Below are positions 34,420 to 46,037 of a stretch of 64,000 nt of DNA, in pieces. A program made the position numbers and the translations under genes. Origin of the DNA: Tupaia tana (lineage: Eukaryota > Chordata > Mammalia > Scandentia > Tupaiidae); the NCBI GenBank assembly GCA_026018925.1, contig JAKSZU010000029.1, positions 12,148,363 through 12,212,362 on the forward strand, read 5' to 3'. Within the stretch, counting starts at the first letter, position 1. Each line of letters opens with the position of its first letter. The notes beneath the pieces are model-generated. The model had not been told where the DNA came from, did no database searches, and saw only the letters and a program-made list of their open reading frames with translations.

Positions 34420-34808
34420 TACTTTCTAGAGAAGAGTATGGAGAAGGATAGTAAAAGAACAAATAGAGAGGCATGACAATAGTGGGATTCAGATATGATT
34501 TATTAACTGTTGATGATGACGTGTATAGTATTCTCAACTGGACAGGTCAGAGAAGTATTGCATGTAGGGTAAAGTCTTTTCACAAGCAAAATGATAAATA
34601 GTGACTGAATGTTTAAAAAAATTGTAATGATAATAATAATAATCTGGGGAAAAAAAGGAAAGCTATTGGATGATGATGGGGATTTTAATGCCTTTGAATT
34701 GACTGATATGAATGGTATTCTTTCTGGAAAAAGAAATGTAATACACTATAAAGTTATATCTGATTCAATGTAATATAAACAATATTATGATAATAAAAAA
34801 TTAAAAAG
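34420..34808 (+). mobile_element. 5'-truncated L1 3' end
   Basis: 3' UTR with TGATGATGACGTGTATAGTA and A-rich tail; target duplication AAATGTAATG at 34410-34419 and 34809-34818. Same subfamily as 4664-5125. Confidence 0.82.
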
Positions 34809-34975
34809 AAATGTAATGCACTTATTTGGTTTTCTAGTTGTTTTTTCTTGTCGTTCTCTTTTTGCATAGGCAGAATACAACACGTTATTTTAGTAACCTT
34901 ATACAAAAATTACTCAGAATTTTATATTTTGTTTGAAAATACATTATTTTAAGAGTCGCATATAGGGGGACAGCA

Positions 34976-35155
34976 AGTGGCATGGTGGTTCAGAAACTGG
35001 ACTCCCACATGGCCAATTATGGTTCAAGACCCAGAACTGACAGCATGATTTCTTACATTCTCATTCTCTCTCTCTCTCTCTTTCTCTGGTCAAATAAAAT
35101 AATAATAATCCAAAAATTAAATAAAAATAATTCACTAATAAATAGAATATTTTTT
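34976..35155 (+). mobile_element. SINE-B-short
   Basis: Head GGGGGACAGCAAGTGGCATGG; the orthologous insertion is at 40770, so it is shared by the OR 5 and OR 6 downstream spacers. Confidence 0.72.
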
Positions 35156-35207
35156 CAAAAAAGTTACATGTTGTTATATGATTCAATGACATCTACAAAG
35201 CATTTCT

Positions 35208-35468
35208 TTTTTTTTTTTTCTTTTTTTGGAGAGATTTTTGCTATAGGGCGCATGTGCTCGCCAGACAGACAGAGAGAGACAGAGAGATAGAAAGCAGGAA
35301 ATCACCCCCCAGGGGGGATGGCCACGCTGCAATCCCTTCTCCTCCATTCTCCTCTCGCGATCTTGGGCACGCACGCACACGTGAGTTCAAGCTGCCGGGT
35401 CCGGGACTCGAACCGCGGTCGACTACGTGGGAGTCCAGCGACATAGCCACCACGCTAACCGCTGGTCC
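35208..35468 (-). mobile_element. SINE-A copy
   Basis: Target duplication CTACAAAGCATTTCT at 35193-35207 and 35469-35483, perfect. Lacks about 12 bp between the body and the head compared with others. Confidence 0.95.
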
Positions 35469-35483
35469 CTACAAAGCATTTCT

Positions 35484-35691
35484 GATACAAGGATAGGAAC
35501 AATTAGGAAAGCAGAAAGATATTAAAGAAAATATTGGCTGAAAATTAGTATAGAAAGCTAAATGCAGTATTACTTAATATGTATACACATGTATTTTCAC
35601 AATATGATCAGAGAATCACAACTGTTGGCTCCAAGGCTTTAAATCCTGCAATCATTGGTATAGTTTCACTTCCAGGCCATTAATTTTTTTT
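35484..35691. other. 3' flank of OR 5
   Basis: Homologous to 41262-41505. Nothing else recognised. Confidence 0.45.
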
Positions 35692-36621
35692 TCACAATTT
35701 CCATAGAAAGACTATTTTCAGAGCCCGCTTTATGTCTTTATTCCTAAGACTATAGATGAAGGGGTTCAGCATGGGGGTGACCACAGTGTACATCACGGAG
35801 GCTGCTGCACTTGAGTGTGAGCTGTGGGTAGCTGCAGAACTAAGGTACACACCCATGCTTGTACAATAAAATAAAGAGACAACTGAGAGGTGAGAAGCAC
35901 ACGTGGAAAATGCTTTGTACTTCCCCTCAGCTGAAGAGATTGCACTAATTGAGGAAACTATCTTAGTGTAAGAATAAATAATCCCGGTGAGGGGGCCACC
36001 ACCAATCACCACAACTGCAAAATAGATCACCATGTCATTAAGAAAAGTGTCAGAGCAGGCAATGTGGACCACCTGATTAAGTTCACAGAAAAAGTGGGTT
36101 ATTTCCACATGAGTACAGAAAGACAGCCGCAATGCCATTAAGCATTGTAACAAGGAATACAGGACACACAGGATCCAGGATGCCAAAACCAGCTTTCCAC
36201 AGAGCCAGGGCTTCATGATGACCGTGTAGTGCAGGGGGTGACAGATGGCCACATACCGGTCATAGGCCATCACAGTCAGGAGGAAGTCATCCAATGCTGC
36301 AAAGACTAGGAAAAAGAACACCTGGATGATGCAGCCTGCATAGGTGATGACCTGGCTCTGTGTCTGGATGTTCACCAGCATCTTTGGGACGGTGGTGGAG
36401 GATAGACAGATGTCTACGAAGGACAGGTTGGAGAGGAAGAAGTACATGGGGGTGTGCAGGTGGGAGTCTGAGATGGTGGCCAGGATGATGAGCAGGTTTC
36501 CACACACAGTGATCAGGTACATGGAGAGGAAAAGCCCAAATATGAGGGGCTGCAGTTCTGGTTCTTCTGAAAATCCCAGAAGAAGGAATTCTGCAATTTG
36601 TGTATCATTTCCTGGTTCCAT
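35692..36621 (-). CDS. OR7A-like: Olfactory receptor 5, OR7A-like, 309 aa
   Basis: Intact, with N5-D-T7, G41-N42, [11 protein letters not shown]97, [15 protein letters not shown] at 178-182, [12 protein letters not shown] and [12 protein letters not shown]; no key residue is altered. Its TM2/TM3 stretch is individual ([22 protein letters not shown]). The frame continues 42 nt upstream; the start at 36621 is preferred for its GTCACCATGG context and the acceptor CTTTTCAG 9 nt before it. By conserved motifs it is the most consensus-like member and a good candidate for a functional receptor. Confidence 0.96.
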   Translation of the reverse strand: MEPGNDTQIAEFLLLGFSEEPELQPLIFGLFLSMYLITVCGNLLIILATISDSHLHTPMYFFLSNLSFVDICLSSTTVPKMLVNIQTQSQVITYAGCIIQVFFFLVFAALDDFLLTVMAYDRYVAICHPLHYTVIMKPWLCGKLVLASWILCVLYSLLQCLMALRLSFCTHVEITHFFCELNQVVHIACSDTFLNDMVIYFAVVVIGGGPLTGIIYSYTKIVSSISAISSAEGKYKAFSTCASHLSVVSLFYCTSMGVYLSSAATHSSHSSAAASVMYTVVTPMLNPFIYSLRNKDIKRALKIVFLWKL

Positions 36622-36916
36622 GGTGACTACCTGAAAAGAGGAAAATAAAATGACTAATTTCACATGAACAGGTATTACTCACAAAATTGAAATCCCTTAG
36701 CTAATTCTTTTAGTCCCAAAGTTAATTTCTATATTTTTGTATTGAACTAAAACATTTTAGGCTTTCATAGTGAGTTCTTACCTTAGGACTTCCTATCTCA
36801 CTCCTTTATACCCATAGATCAAGTATTTTACAGAATTAGCTTACTTATTTACTCACAAAAGATCTTTGTACACATTTATAGAATGTAACATGATTTTTCA
36901 ATTAGTTTTTTTTTTT

Positions 36917-37152
36917 ATTTTTGTCACGGTGCATATGCACTCACTACATAGGCAGAGAGAGAGAGAGAGAGAGAGAGATTGCTTGCCAAGCAGAATGACT
37001 ATGCCACAATATCCTCTTCTTTCATGATATGGGCATGCATGTACACATGCCTGGCATCTTTTCCAAGCCACCAGGTCTTGGACTTGGCCTGTGCAGTCCG
37101 CTATGTTGGATTCAGTAGCTTTAACCACCATGCTACCAGCTTTCCCAATAAC
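36917..37152 (-). mobile_element. SINE-B copy
   Basis: GA tract 36955-36978; head ends CTACCAGCTTTCCCAATAAC. Confidence 0.68.
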
Positions 37153-37385
37153 TGTAAATTTATATACATTGAAAAGCAACTCTCTTTTTCCCTTTCACCA
37201 GTCCCCTAGCAACCACCATTCTGCTGTCTACTCCTATGATCTTGACTACTTAAGATATCCTAGTTAACTGGAATCACACAGTATTTTATTCAAAGATCCT
37301 CCATGGATCACAATAGATCTCTCCAAATTTTTATCTGTTGGTAAGTACTAAAACGTCTGTATTATAAGAGTCACAATTTGTGGGA

Positions 37386-37780
37386 CCATCAGGTGTCATA
37401 GTGGCAGAGTCACAATTTGAAATTTAAGAGCTCAGGTAAGCATGTTCTGAGATCTGCTCATGTTCTCCACAACACAAACACATACATACACAAACATACA
37501 CACATACTAACGCACACACCAAATGATGACCTGCTGGTGTCCTCAGCCATGATGATTAGGAAGAGATGCATATGAGACCATTCTGCAAGATCAAATCATC
37601 TTTTCCCTAAAAAACATAGAAACAGTGCCTAAATTCCTGTTGCTAAGTTTTCCATAGACAAGTAAACATGGACCTTTAATTTAACGTGACTGTTTCATAA
37701 TTTTTAATTTCATTTTATTTTATTTTATCATTCTTATAATTTTTTAAAAAACATTCAATCAGTATACATGATTTGACTTG
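37386..37780. other. Unidentified insert in the OR 5 intron
   Basis: About 0.4 kb found in no other unit, starting just after GTGGGACCATCAGGTGTCATAG (a cut SINE-B head). Includes an impure CA-rich stretch (37465-37525) and an ATTTTATTTTATTTTAT run near 37705-37730. No reading frame or known element recognised. Confidence 0.4.
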
Positions 37781-37800
37781 TAAAGAGTTCATAATTTTTC

Positions 37801-38060
37801 TGGGAACCAGCAGTTAGTGTAATGGCTATGTCGCTGGACTCCCATGTAGTCGACCACGGTTCGCATCCCGGACCCGGTGGCTTAAAACTCACGCCAGGCG
37901 CGTGTGCGTGCGTGCCCAAGACCCCGAGAGGAGAATGGAGAAGAAGGGATTGTGGCATGACCATCCCCCCTGGGGGGTGATTTCTCGCTTTCTAACTCTA
38001 TGTCTCTGTCTGTCTGGCGAGTGCACTCGCCCTATAGCAAGAACCTCTCAAGAAAAAAAA
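37801..38060 (+). mobile_element. SINE-A copy
   Basis: Target duplication AAAGAGTTCATAATTTTT at 37783-37800 and 38061-38078, perfect over 18 bp. Confidence 0.95.
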
Positions 38061-38822
38061 AAAGAGTTCATAATTTTTTTAAAGAAACAAAAATATGTGT
38101 TCATTAAATTAAGGGGATATCAATGCATTATTTTTAAAAATATATAAAAAATAAAGAACACTCAAATACTAGAACATAAAAACTTAAAAAATTTGCAAAG
38201 AAGTAAAAAGAAATCAGATCCACAAACATATTCAACCTCACCAGCAAGAAAATTGTTGTGAGTTAAAACTCTTTAATAATACCATTTTGACCTCTGAATA
38301 AATTTTTGTGTGGATTCCGAATGTGAAAGGAGAAATTGTGAAATGTAAGTCTCATGAAATACAGTTTTATGGTATGAATTGCAAGCAATACATTCATCTG
38401 ATCCTTCAAAAAATACAGAAATATGCACAAATACATTCATTTCAAAAATTTAAGAGACCCAAAGTCATTGCACATCTCATCACGACTCTGATTCTATTCT
38501 TCCTACTTCTTGAACTGCAAATTTCTTGGACACTTTCTAATTTGACCAAAATCATTTATTTCTCCCATTCCATCTTCTCCCTTCTCCAATTGAATGTCTA
38601 CTCCCATCACTAAATTGACCACATCTTTGTGGTCAATCTGACAGACACATGACTTCTTAACATAGCAAATAAATTACTGAGAAATAACTTGTAGTAACCA
38701 AATGTATCAATCTCCCTGCTCTTGCTAGGCTGGTTTGGCTCTCAGGTGATCTCAGGTACATGTCCTTGGCATCCTTTCTCTGTGAACCATACCTGCAGTA
38801 CCTATCAGGTTCTTAGACTCAC

Positions 38823-39274
38823 CTGCATGGAATTTCAGATAGGACAGTCTTCTTGTGGAAGGGTGAATTTCTCCCTGGATAGTTGATGATGGAGACTGAA
38901 GCTCTGTCCCCAGACAAGACACAATAAGAGAATTAAGCATGGTCCCCTGGCCAGACGGGAGATTCCAAGAACATCAACTATGTCTTGTCCAGCCGAAAGC
39001 TATACTCCCTGAGGGACAATGACAGATGAAATATTTACAGCTCCCTATATCTGTTCATTAGGATCATTTCCTCCTTATAACTACAACCCCTAAGTCCTTG
39101 ATTTCCCTTGTGGATTATGGTCTGGAATAAAAATTTTCATGCTGATTTGCTGTTCTCAAGAGACCAAGTTGAAAATGTGATCAATCCAGTCTTTATTCCA
39201 GGTTCTTTGTGAGCTCTCTTGCCTCCAAAGGTCATTAACATCTTTCACCAACGTGAGATAAAATTTAATTGTCA
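38823..39274 (-). promoter_or_regulatory. Leader exon and putative promoter of OR 5
   Basis: Donor CATGCAG/GTGAGTC at 38823/38822. TTATAAGG at 39073-39080; the TAATGAGC site reads TAATGAAC (39053-39060). Confidence 0.58.
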
Positions 39275-39489
39275 TGTGTCAAAAGAGGGTATGGAAGTTA
39301 TGGTGCTGGATTCGACATAGCTAACTGCAGTTTGAGTCCTAGACTCAGTATGTTGAAAATCATGCTGGGCATGTCTGCTTGTTTGCAAAATCCTAAGGAT
39401 TGTAGTGTGTAATGTGGTCATCTCTCTAGGGAGTGATTTCTCAATTTCCTCTCCTTTTTTTCTCTGGGAAGTGCATTCAACCTATAGCC

Positions 39490-39494
<5 letters not shown>
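39275..39494 (+). mobile_element. SINE-B copy, decayed
   Basis: Head and body much diverged, part of the body missing; ends in the unusually long A-run that follows. Confidence 0.62.

Positions 39495-39543
<49 letters not shown>
39495..39543 (+). repeat. Pure poly(A) run of 49
   Basis: Longest homopolymer of the window, at the tail of an old SINE-B. It may be a slippage expansion or an assembly-sensitive site. Confidence 0.9.
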
Positions 39544-39545
<2 letters not shown>

Positions 39546-40112
39546 GACTTTCTTAATGTTATATTAGAGGTAACTTGGAGAAATTGAAAGGACATAAATG
39601 TTTTTACAGAAAACTTGTGACCCTGAAATATCAAATGACTGGGACAGGAAATCTATCTCTTTTGAGTCATGTTTTGATCAAAAATTTCAAAGAGAATCTT
39701 CAGCACAAATGAAACATATATTGGATGATATAGCTATTTCTTCATTCACTTCCCTTTCAGCAGTTACAGCAAAATTTAAGAGGGGGGGATAATTCATTTT
39801 AAGCACTTCAAAGAGTTGTAATTACAGCCAGCACTGAAGTATTCAAAGGGAAACGGGAAGATGTTTAATGAAACAGCATAAAACACACCAGTCAATCCTT
39901 CACCCTAATGAATAAACACCCTTCCACATGGACATCAATATTTTTATCCTTCAACAAGTAGATGAAAAGGATGAACAAGTGCATAGATAATACAATGAGT
40001 GATTGAAATATTCACTACATCATATTTAAGGCTATCTCTGACTCTAAGGCCATATTTGTTCAACTATTTGTTTAGATTGACCTTTCCATATACAAAGCAT
40101 GTAATTGATAAT
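39544..40112. other. Spacer segment M2
   Basis: Homologous to 17937-18490; non-coding. Confidence 0.5.
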
Positions 40113-40400
40113 TTTTTTTTATTCATAACAGAATGTGTTGGTGCACATGAGGAGAGAGAGAACAAGAGGGAGACAGACAGAGCAACAGACATAAAGAAAG
40201 AAAAGTACCCCTGTCAGGGCATGGGCAGGCTGAGACTCCCTTCCTCCAGTCCTTCAGTCCTCTGGATTCTGGCCACACACCCATCCAGTGAAAGTTCAGG
40301 CTGACTGGACTTGAGACTTGAACCAGAGTCCTCGCTTGGCTTCTAGCTCTGTACTCTGGTATGCTACGGCTGAACCACAGATTCTGGGCCTGATCATCAA
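40113..40400 (-). mobile_element. SINE-C copy
   Basis: Full-length copy; GA tract 40151-40206. Confidence 0.72.
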
Positions 40401-40765
40401 ATTTTGACAGTGATTACAGTAGGCAATGTGAACTCTGAGCTGAGTAACAGAATAGGGTCCTAATGAATGAATTACAGATAATCAAACACACTAATATATT
40501 AAAGTCTACATTTCAGATAGAAATACTAGAAGCAAGAACATACACATACATGAAAATCTGCATTTTCAGATTTTTCTTTACTCTATATTAACAGCATTAA
40601 TTGCCAAATGAAATGTGTTTTTTCTTTCTGTTTTCTAGTTGTTATTTTCTTGTTGTTCTCTTTTCCATAGGCAGAATAAAACCCCAAAAAGTTATTTGAG
40701 TAAAATACAAAAATTGCTCAGGATTATGTACATCATATGAGAATACATTCCTTTTAAGAGTTGCA
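40401..40765. other. Spacer segment M3
   Basis: Homologous to 18776-19140; non-coding. Confidence 0.5.
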
Positions 40766-40769
40766 TATA

Positions 40770-40945
40770 GGGGTACAGAAGATAGAATGGTGGTTAAGGA
40801 ACTGGCCTCCCACATGGACAATTATGGTTTGAGTCCCAGAACTGGTAGCATGCTTTCTTACTATCTCTCTTTCTGTCTCTCTGGTCAAATAAAATAATAA
40901 TCATTAAATTAAATACAAATAATTCTATAATAAATAGAAAAATGT
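40770..40945 (+). mobile_element. SINE-B-short
   Basis: Orthologue of 34976, with tail AATAATAATCATTAAATTAAA. Confidence 0.68.
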
Positions 40946-40969
40946 TTAAAAAGAGTTGCATGTCATTCT

Positions 40970-41243
40970 TTTTTTTATTTTCCAGAGGTTTTTGCTATAG
41001 GGCATGTGTTCTCACCAGAAAGACAGAGAGAGACAGAAAGATAGAAAGTGAGAAATGAGCCCCCCCCCCCAGGGGGGGGATGGCTATGCCACAATTCCTT
41101 CTTCTCCATTCACCTCTCGGGATCCTGGACACACATGTACACGTGCCCAGCATGAGTTTGAGCTGCCGGGTCTGGGACTCGAACCGCAGTCGACTACATG
41201 GGAGTTCAGCGACATAGCCATTACACAAACTGCTGGTCCCAAG
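40970..41243 (-). mobile_element. SINE-A copy
   Basis: Target duplication AGAGTTGCAT(G/T)TCATTCT at 40952-40969 and 41244-41261. Internal C-run of 11 (41060-41070). Confidence 0.93.
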
Positions 41244-41261
41244 AGAGTTGCATTTCATTCT

Positions 41262-41505
41262 ATGAGATAATGAATCTTTCAGAGGCTAAGAATCATGATA
41301 ATGACACACCTCTAGGAATAACAAGGATAAAGATATTAAAGAAAAATTGGCTGGATATGAGAGAGTGCAGAAAGCTGAATACAGTGTTACTTCAATTGTA
41401 TAGACATGTAGTTTCACAATCTGATCAGAGAATCACAACTGTTGGCACCAAGGCTTTAAACTTTGCAATTATGGGCATTATTTCAGCTGCAGGCCAATAA
41501 CTTTT
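41262..41505. other. 3' flank of OR 6
   Basis: Homologous to the 3' flanks of ORs 2 and 5. Confidence 0.45.
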
Positions 41506-42435
41506 TCACATTTTCCCTCCAAAGACTATTTTCAGTGCTCTCTTTATGTCTTTATTCCTCAGACTGTAGATGAAGGGGTTCAGCATGGATGTGACCACAG
41601 TGTACATCACTGAGGCTGCTGCACTTGAGTGTGAGCTGTGGGTAGCTCCAGCACTAAAGTATACTCCTAAGACTGTGCAATAAAATAAGGAGACAACTGA
41701 GAGGTGAGAGGCACAGGTGGAAAATGCTTTGTACTTCCCCTGAGCTGATGAGATTGCACGAATGGAGGAAACAATCTTAGAGTAAGAGTAAAGGATCCCA
41801 GTGAAGGGACCACCACCCAACAGCACAGATGCAGAAAAGGTCACTGTGTCGTTAAGAAAGGTGTCAGAGCAGGCAAGATGAACCATCTGATTAAATTCAC
41901 AAAAAAAGTGGGGAATTTCCACATGTGTACAGAAGGACAGCCGCAATGCCATTAAGCTATGTAACGAGGAGTGCAGGACACTCATGATCCAGGATGCCAG
42001 AACCAACGTTCTACACAGCCAGGGATTCATGATGACTGTGTAGTGCAGGGGGTGACAGATGGCCACATACCAGTCATAGGCCATCACAGTCAGGAGGAAG
42101 TCATCCAATGCTACAAAGACTAAGAAAAAGAACATCTGGGTGATGCAGCTTGCATAGGTGATGACCTTGCTCTGTGTCTGGATGTTCACCAGCATCTTTG
42201 GGACGGTGGTGGAGGTAAAACAGATGTCTACAAAGGACAGGTTGGAGAGGAAGAAGTACATGGGGGTGTGCAGGTGGGAGTCTGAGATGGTGGCCAGGAT
42301 GATGAGCAGGTTTCCACACACAGTGATCAGGTACATGGAGAGGAAAAGCCCAAATATGAGGGGCTGCAGTTCTGGTTCCTCTGAAAGTCCCAGAAGAAGG
42401 AATTCTGAAATTTGTGTATCATTTCCTAGTTCCAT
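41506..42435 (-). CDS. OR7A-like: Olfactory receptor 6, OR7A-like, 309 aa, DRY motif changed to DWY
   Basis: The frame is open and full-length with acceptor CTTTTCAG close to the ATG, but two core positions are altered: R122 of [10 protein letters not shown] is W (codon 42070-42072, CGG to TGG, a CpG transition), and the first P of PMLNPFIYS (283) is S. Arginine 3.50 of the DRY motif is needed for G-protein coupling in most class A GPCRs. Other landmarks (N5-D-T7, G41-N42, C97, C179, [12 protein letters not shown]) remain. TM5 also differs ([10 protein letters not shown]). It may be a receptor losing function while still open. Confidence 0.93.
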   Translation of the reverse strand: MELGNDTQISEFLLLGLSEEPELQPLIFGLFLSMYLITVCGNLLIILATISDSHLHTPMYFFLSNLSFVDICFTSTTVPKMLVNIQTQSKVITYASCITQMFFFLVFVALDDFLLTVMAYDWYVAICHPLHYTVIMNPWLCRTLVLASWIMSVLHSSLHSLMALRLSFCTHVEIPHFFCEFNQMVHLACSDTFLNDTVTFSASVLLGGGPFTGILYSYSKIVSSIRAISSAQGKYKAFSTCASHLSVVSLFYCTVLGVYFSAGATHSSHSSAAASVMYTVVTSMLNPFIYSLRNKDIKRALKIVFGGKM

Positions 42436-42499
42436 GGTGACTCACTGAAAAGAGGAAAATAAGATCACTAATTTCACATGAATAGGTATTACTCTCATA

Positions 42500-42700
42500 G
42501 TCCCAAACCCAGTGACTTGAAAAGCACACTGGGTACTGGGTACGTGTGTGCCTATGTGCCCAATATCGCAAGTAGAAAATGGAGCAGAAGAGATTACAGT
42601 GATGACATCATTCTAGAGGGTGATATTTTACTTTCCTTTGCTCTGTCTCTTTGTCTTTTTCTCTCTCAGGTGAATGCACCTGCATTATGGAGGGAGGGAA
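42500..42700 (+). mobile_element. SINE-B without its head
   Basis: Starts at the equivalent of the B-box (AGTCCCAAACCCAGTGAC); the missing head and about 0.7 kb of upstream intron were lost together. Confidence 0.65.
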
Positions 42701-42906
42701 GGAATTTATTTTTACTACTGAATGTAGAAAAATTTTTGAAAGGTAATAAAAATTGGGGTGGATAGGAGATATGATATGATAGACTATGAGATTTGATAGC
42801 ATAAAACCTATTAATTTTTCACATTCACCCAATATATATCTATCAATGAATAAAATAATTCAATGCTATTCTGAAATTTTTATTTAAAAGCTTTGATTCA
42901 TTATTT

Positions 42907-43010
42907 TTATTACTTTTTAAATTTATTTCTTTATCATCATAATCTTGTTTATATTACACTGAATCACTTAGCATATACCGACTGCACTCTATGGTAGAGA
43001 CTGAAAGACT
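42907..43010 (-). mobile_element. Minimal L1 insertion with 5' inversion
   Basis: The left part (42907-42966) is an L1 3' end on the minus strand. The right part (about 42970-43010, ATACCGACTGCACTCTATGG) is a piece lying further 5' in L1, in plus orientation as at 3519-3542. Flanks GATTC(A/C)TTATTT at 42895-42906 and 43011-43022 form the target duplication. This is a twin-priming product of about 104 bp. Confidence 0.72.
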
Positions 43011-43748
43011 GATTCCTTATTTAAAAAAAAAAAAAAAGTCAAAAGAATAAGGAATACTCAAATCCAAGAATGCAAAAACAAAAGACTTGCATAATCTGCA
43101 ATAAAGTAAAAACCTCACATACTCACAAAACTACTCAAATAAACTAGCAAGAAGATAGTTGTAATTAAAAACTCTTTAAGATTCTCATTTTGACCTTTGA
43201 ATAAATTTTTTTATGTGAACGCCCAATGTGAAAGAAGAAACTATGAAATGTATGTCTCGTGAACTACAATTGCAAGGTATGTATTGAAAGCAACCCATTC
43301 ATCAGGATCCTTCAAAAAATACAGAAATATGCACAAGTAATACTAATTTCAAAAATTCTTTAAGAACCCAAAAGTCATTGTACATCTTATCACAATTCTG
43401 ATTCTACTTTTCCAACTTCTTCAACTGCAGCTTTCTGTGGATATGATCTTATTTGACTGAAATCATTTTATATCTCCAATTCCTTCTTCACCCTCATCCA
43501 ATTGGGTGTCTATTCCCATCACTAAACTGTCCACAGTGATGCCTGCATTGCTAAGTCTGACAGACACATGGCTTGTTAATATATTAAACAAATTAGTGAT
43601 AAATAACTTTGTCAGACAAGTAACCAAATGCACTAATCTCTCAGCCCTTGCTAGGCTAGTTTGGCTCTTGGGTAATCTCAGGTAGATGCTCTTGGCATCC
43701 ATTCTTTCTAAACCATTCCTATGGTACCTACTGGGCTCTCAGACTCAC

Positions 43749-44193
43749 CTGTATGGGCTCTCAGAGAGGACAGTCTTCTTGGAGAAGGGTGAATTTCTCC
43801 CTGGATGGTGGATCATGAAGACTGAAGCTCTAGACACAATGAAAGCATTAAGCATGGTCCCTTAACCAGATCAAAGATTCTAAAAACATCAACTATGTCT
43901 TGCCCAGCCTAAGGCTGTACTCCTTGAAGGACAATGACAGAGGAAACATTTATAGCTCCCTATATCTGCTCATTAGGTACATTTCCTCTTTATAACTACA
44001 ACCTCTTATACCTGATTTCCCTCATGGACACTGATCCGGGAAGAAAGGAAAATTTTCCTGTTGATTTGCTGTTCTCGAGAGACCAAGTTGAAAGTGTGAT
44101 GAATTTATCTTTATTACACATTCTCTGTGAACTCTCCTGCCTCCAAAAGTCCTTAGCATTTTTTATCAACCATGAGCTGAAATTTAATTGTGA
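43749..44193 (-). promoter_or_regulatory. Leader exon and putative promoter of OR 6
   Basis: Donor CATACAG/GTGAGTC at 43749/43748. TAATGAGC at 43968-43975; the TATA-like site reads TTATAAAG here. Confidence 0.58.
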
Positions 44194-44449
44194 TGGGTCA
44201 GCAGGTGGCATGGAGGTTAAGGTGCTGGACCCACATGGCTGACTACATAGTTTGAAGCCCAAACCAGTGGCTTGAAAATCACACTGGGCTTGTGAGCGTT
44301 TGGGTCCAAAATCCTGAGAGGAGACTGGAGAAGAATGGATTGTACTGTGGCCCTCTTACTTTAGAAGTGATTTCTCACTTTCCCTTTCTTTCACACTTTC
44401 TGTCTCTGCGAGCACACTCAACCTATTACAAAAGTTTAAAAATATAAAT
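44194..44449 (+). mobile_element. SINE-B copy
   Basis: GGGTCAGCAGGTGGCATGG head at the module boundary. Confidence 0.76.
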
Positions 44450-45035
44450 AAGAGGAAAAGTGACTCATTGATGTTTTCTTAGAGGTAATTAGGAGAAATC
44501 TGAAGGACATGAATGTTTTGACTTGAAACTTGTGACCCGGAACTAAATGACTGGGACAGAAATTCAAACTCTTATGAGTCATCCTATGATAAATTTCAAA
44601 AAGAATCTTGAACACAAAGGAAACATATATTAAATGATACTAATATTTATTCATTCACTGCCCCTTTAGCAGATGTGGCAAAATTTAAAAGAGGGGGAGG
44701 GAATTAGTTTTAAAGACTTCAAGGAATTATAATCACAGCCAACACTGGAAATGTTCAAGGAGAAATGGGAAGATATTGAATGAAACAACATAAAACACAT
44801 CAATCAATCCTAATCCCTTCTGAATGGACATCAATTTCCCAGACTTCAGAAGTAGATGAACAGGGTGAACAAGAAACACAGTCCATAGATAACTCAATGT
44901 ATGATCACATATTCATTTCATCATATTAAATGCTATCTCTGACTCTAAGACCGTATTTGTTCAGCTATTTGTTTAAATTTGCCTTTCCATATACAGGGCA
45001 TTTTGACTTGGGTAGGTGAAATATATGTTTTTTTA
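44450..45035. other. Spacer segment M2
   Basis: Non-coding; homologous to 17937-18490. Confidence 0.5.
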
Positions 45036-45310
45036 ATTCCTTGATAGAAAGTGTTAGTGCACATGAGGAGAGAGAGAAAAAGACCATGAGAGGAGAGAGA
45101 AGTAAAGAGAAACAACCTCTGCATGATATGGGCATGCCATGACTCTCTTCCTCCCGTTGTCCAGCCCTCCAAGATTCTGGGCCCACACCCATCCAGTGAG
45201 ATTTTAGGCCGACCAGACTTGAGACCTGAACCGTAGCCCACACATGGCTTCCAGCTCTGTACTCTCGTATACTCTGGCTCCATCACACAGTCTGTACCTG
45301 ATCATCAATA
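45036..45310 (-). mobile_element. SINE-C copy
   Basis: GA tract 45069-45112; somewhat diverged tRNA-like end. Confidence 0.7.
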
Positions 45311-45324
45311 TTTGACGGTGATAC

Positions 45325-45475
45325 CTGGTCACCCAAGAGTGCTGATGGTGATGTACAGCAGATTAATGTCATTATCATGCCTGTAAACAGAACATCTATT
45401 CTACAGCCCATGGACCCTTTGACTCCCAAGTCTTAATATTTAATACCTGTATTTTGTAAGGCTAAAAAATATACA
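45325..45475 (+). mobile_element. Fragment resembling a Tigger/pogo DNA-transposon transposase
   Basis: A 150-bp insert that splits the M3 spacer, bounded by ATATTTGAC on each side. One frame (with stops) reads like the C-terminal catalytic part of Tigger transposases: a proline-arginine after the catalytic Asp region, then a segment equivalent to MPANTTSILQPMD with one stop. Too short and broken to be functional. Identification is by resemblance only. Confidence 0.5.
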
Positions 45476-45479
45476 TATT

Positions 45480-45835
45480 TGACAATGATTATAGTAGGGA
45501 ATGTGAACTCTGAGTAGAATAACACAACAGGATTCTAGTGAGTAAATTTTGGGTAATCAAGCACATTAATATATTAAAGTCTACATTTCAGATAGAAGTA
45601 CTGGAAGCAAGGACAGACACATACAGGAAAATCTGCAGTTTCAGATTTTTCCCAACTATAAATTACATTATGTAAATAGTTGCCAAATGTAAAGTGTTTT
45701 GTTGGTTTCTAGTTTTTTTTCCTTGCTTTTCTCTTTTTCGATAGACAAAACACAACCCAAGAGAGTTATTTTAGTAACGCTACAAATATTGCTCAGAATG
45801 ATATACATAATTTGACAATACATAATTCTTTTCTT
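45480..45835. other. Spacer segment M3
   Basis: Matches 18780-19140; non-coding. Confidence 0.45.
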
Positions 45836-45967
45836 TTTTTATTTGAGAGATTTTTGCTATAGGCCACATGCACTCACCAGAAAAACAGAGAGACAGAAAA
45901 ACAGCAAGAAATCACCCCCAGGGTATATGGCAATGCCTTAATCCCTTCTCCTCCATTCTCCTCTTGG
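45836..45967 (-). mobile_element. SINE-A, truncated half
   Basis: Tail side and body only; breaks off at CTCTTGGAAA into a dinucleotide repeat, and the tRNA head is missing. Confidence 0.8.

Positions 45968-46036
<69 letters not shown>
45968..46036. repeat. (TA)n(CA)n microsatellite
   Basis: About 24 TA units followed by about 10 CA units, sitting exactly where the truncated SINE-A breaks off. Confidence 0.95.

Positions 46037-46037
<1 letters not shown>

Larger units (their letters stand above)
36631..38822 (-). other. Predicted 5'-UTR intron of OR 5
   Basis: Acceptor CTTTTCAG at 36631, donor CAG/GTGAGTC at 38822. Contains a reverse SINE-B, a unique insert (37386-37780) and a SINE-A. Confidence 0.62.
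42445..43748 (-). other. Predicted 5'-UTR intron of OR 6
   Basis: About 1.3 kb; shortened by a deletion whose junction is at about 42500, where intron DNA runs directly into the middle of a SINE-B. Confidence 0.6.

Noticed and set aside
36344-36634. 96-aa plus-strand frames with [14 protein letters not shown] found opposite all OR N-termini
   Set aside because: Antisense shadow of the OR N-terminal coding region.
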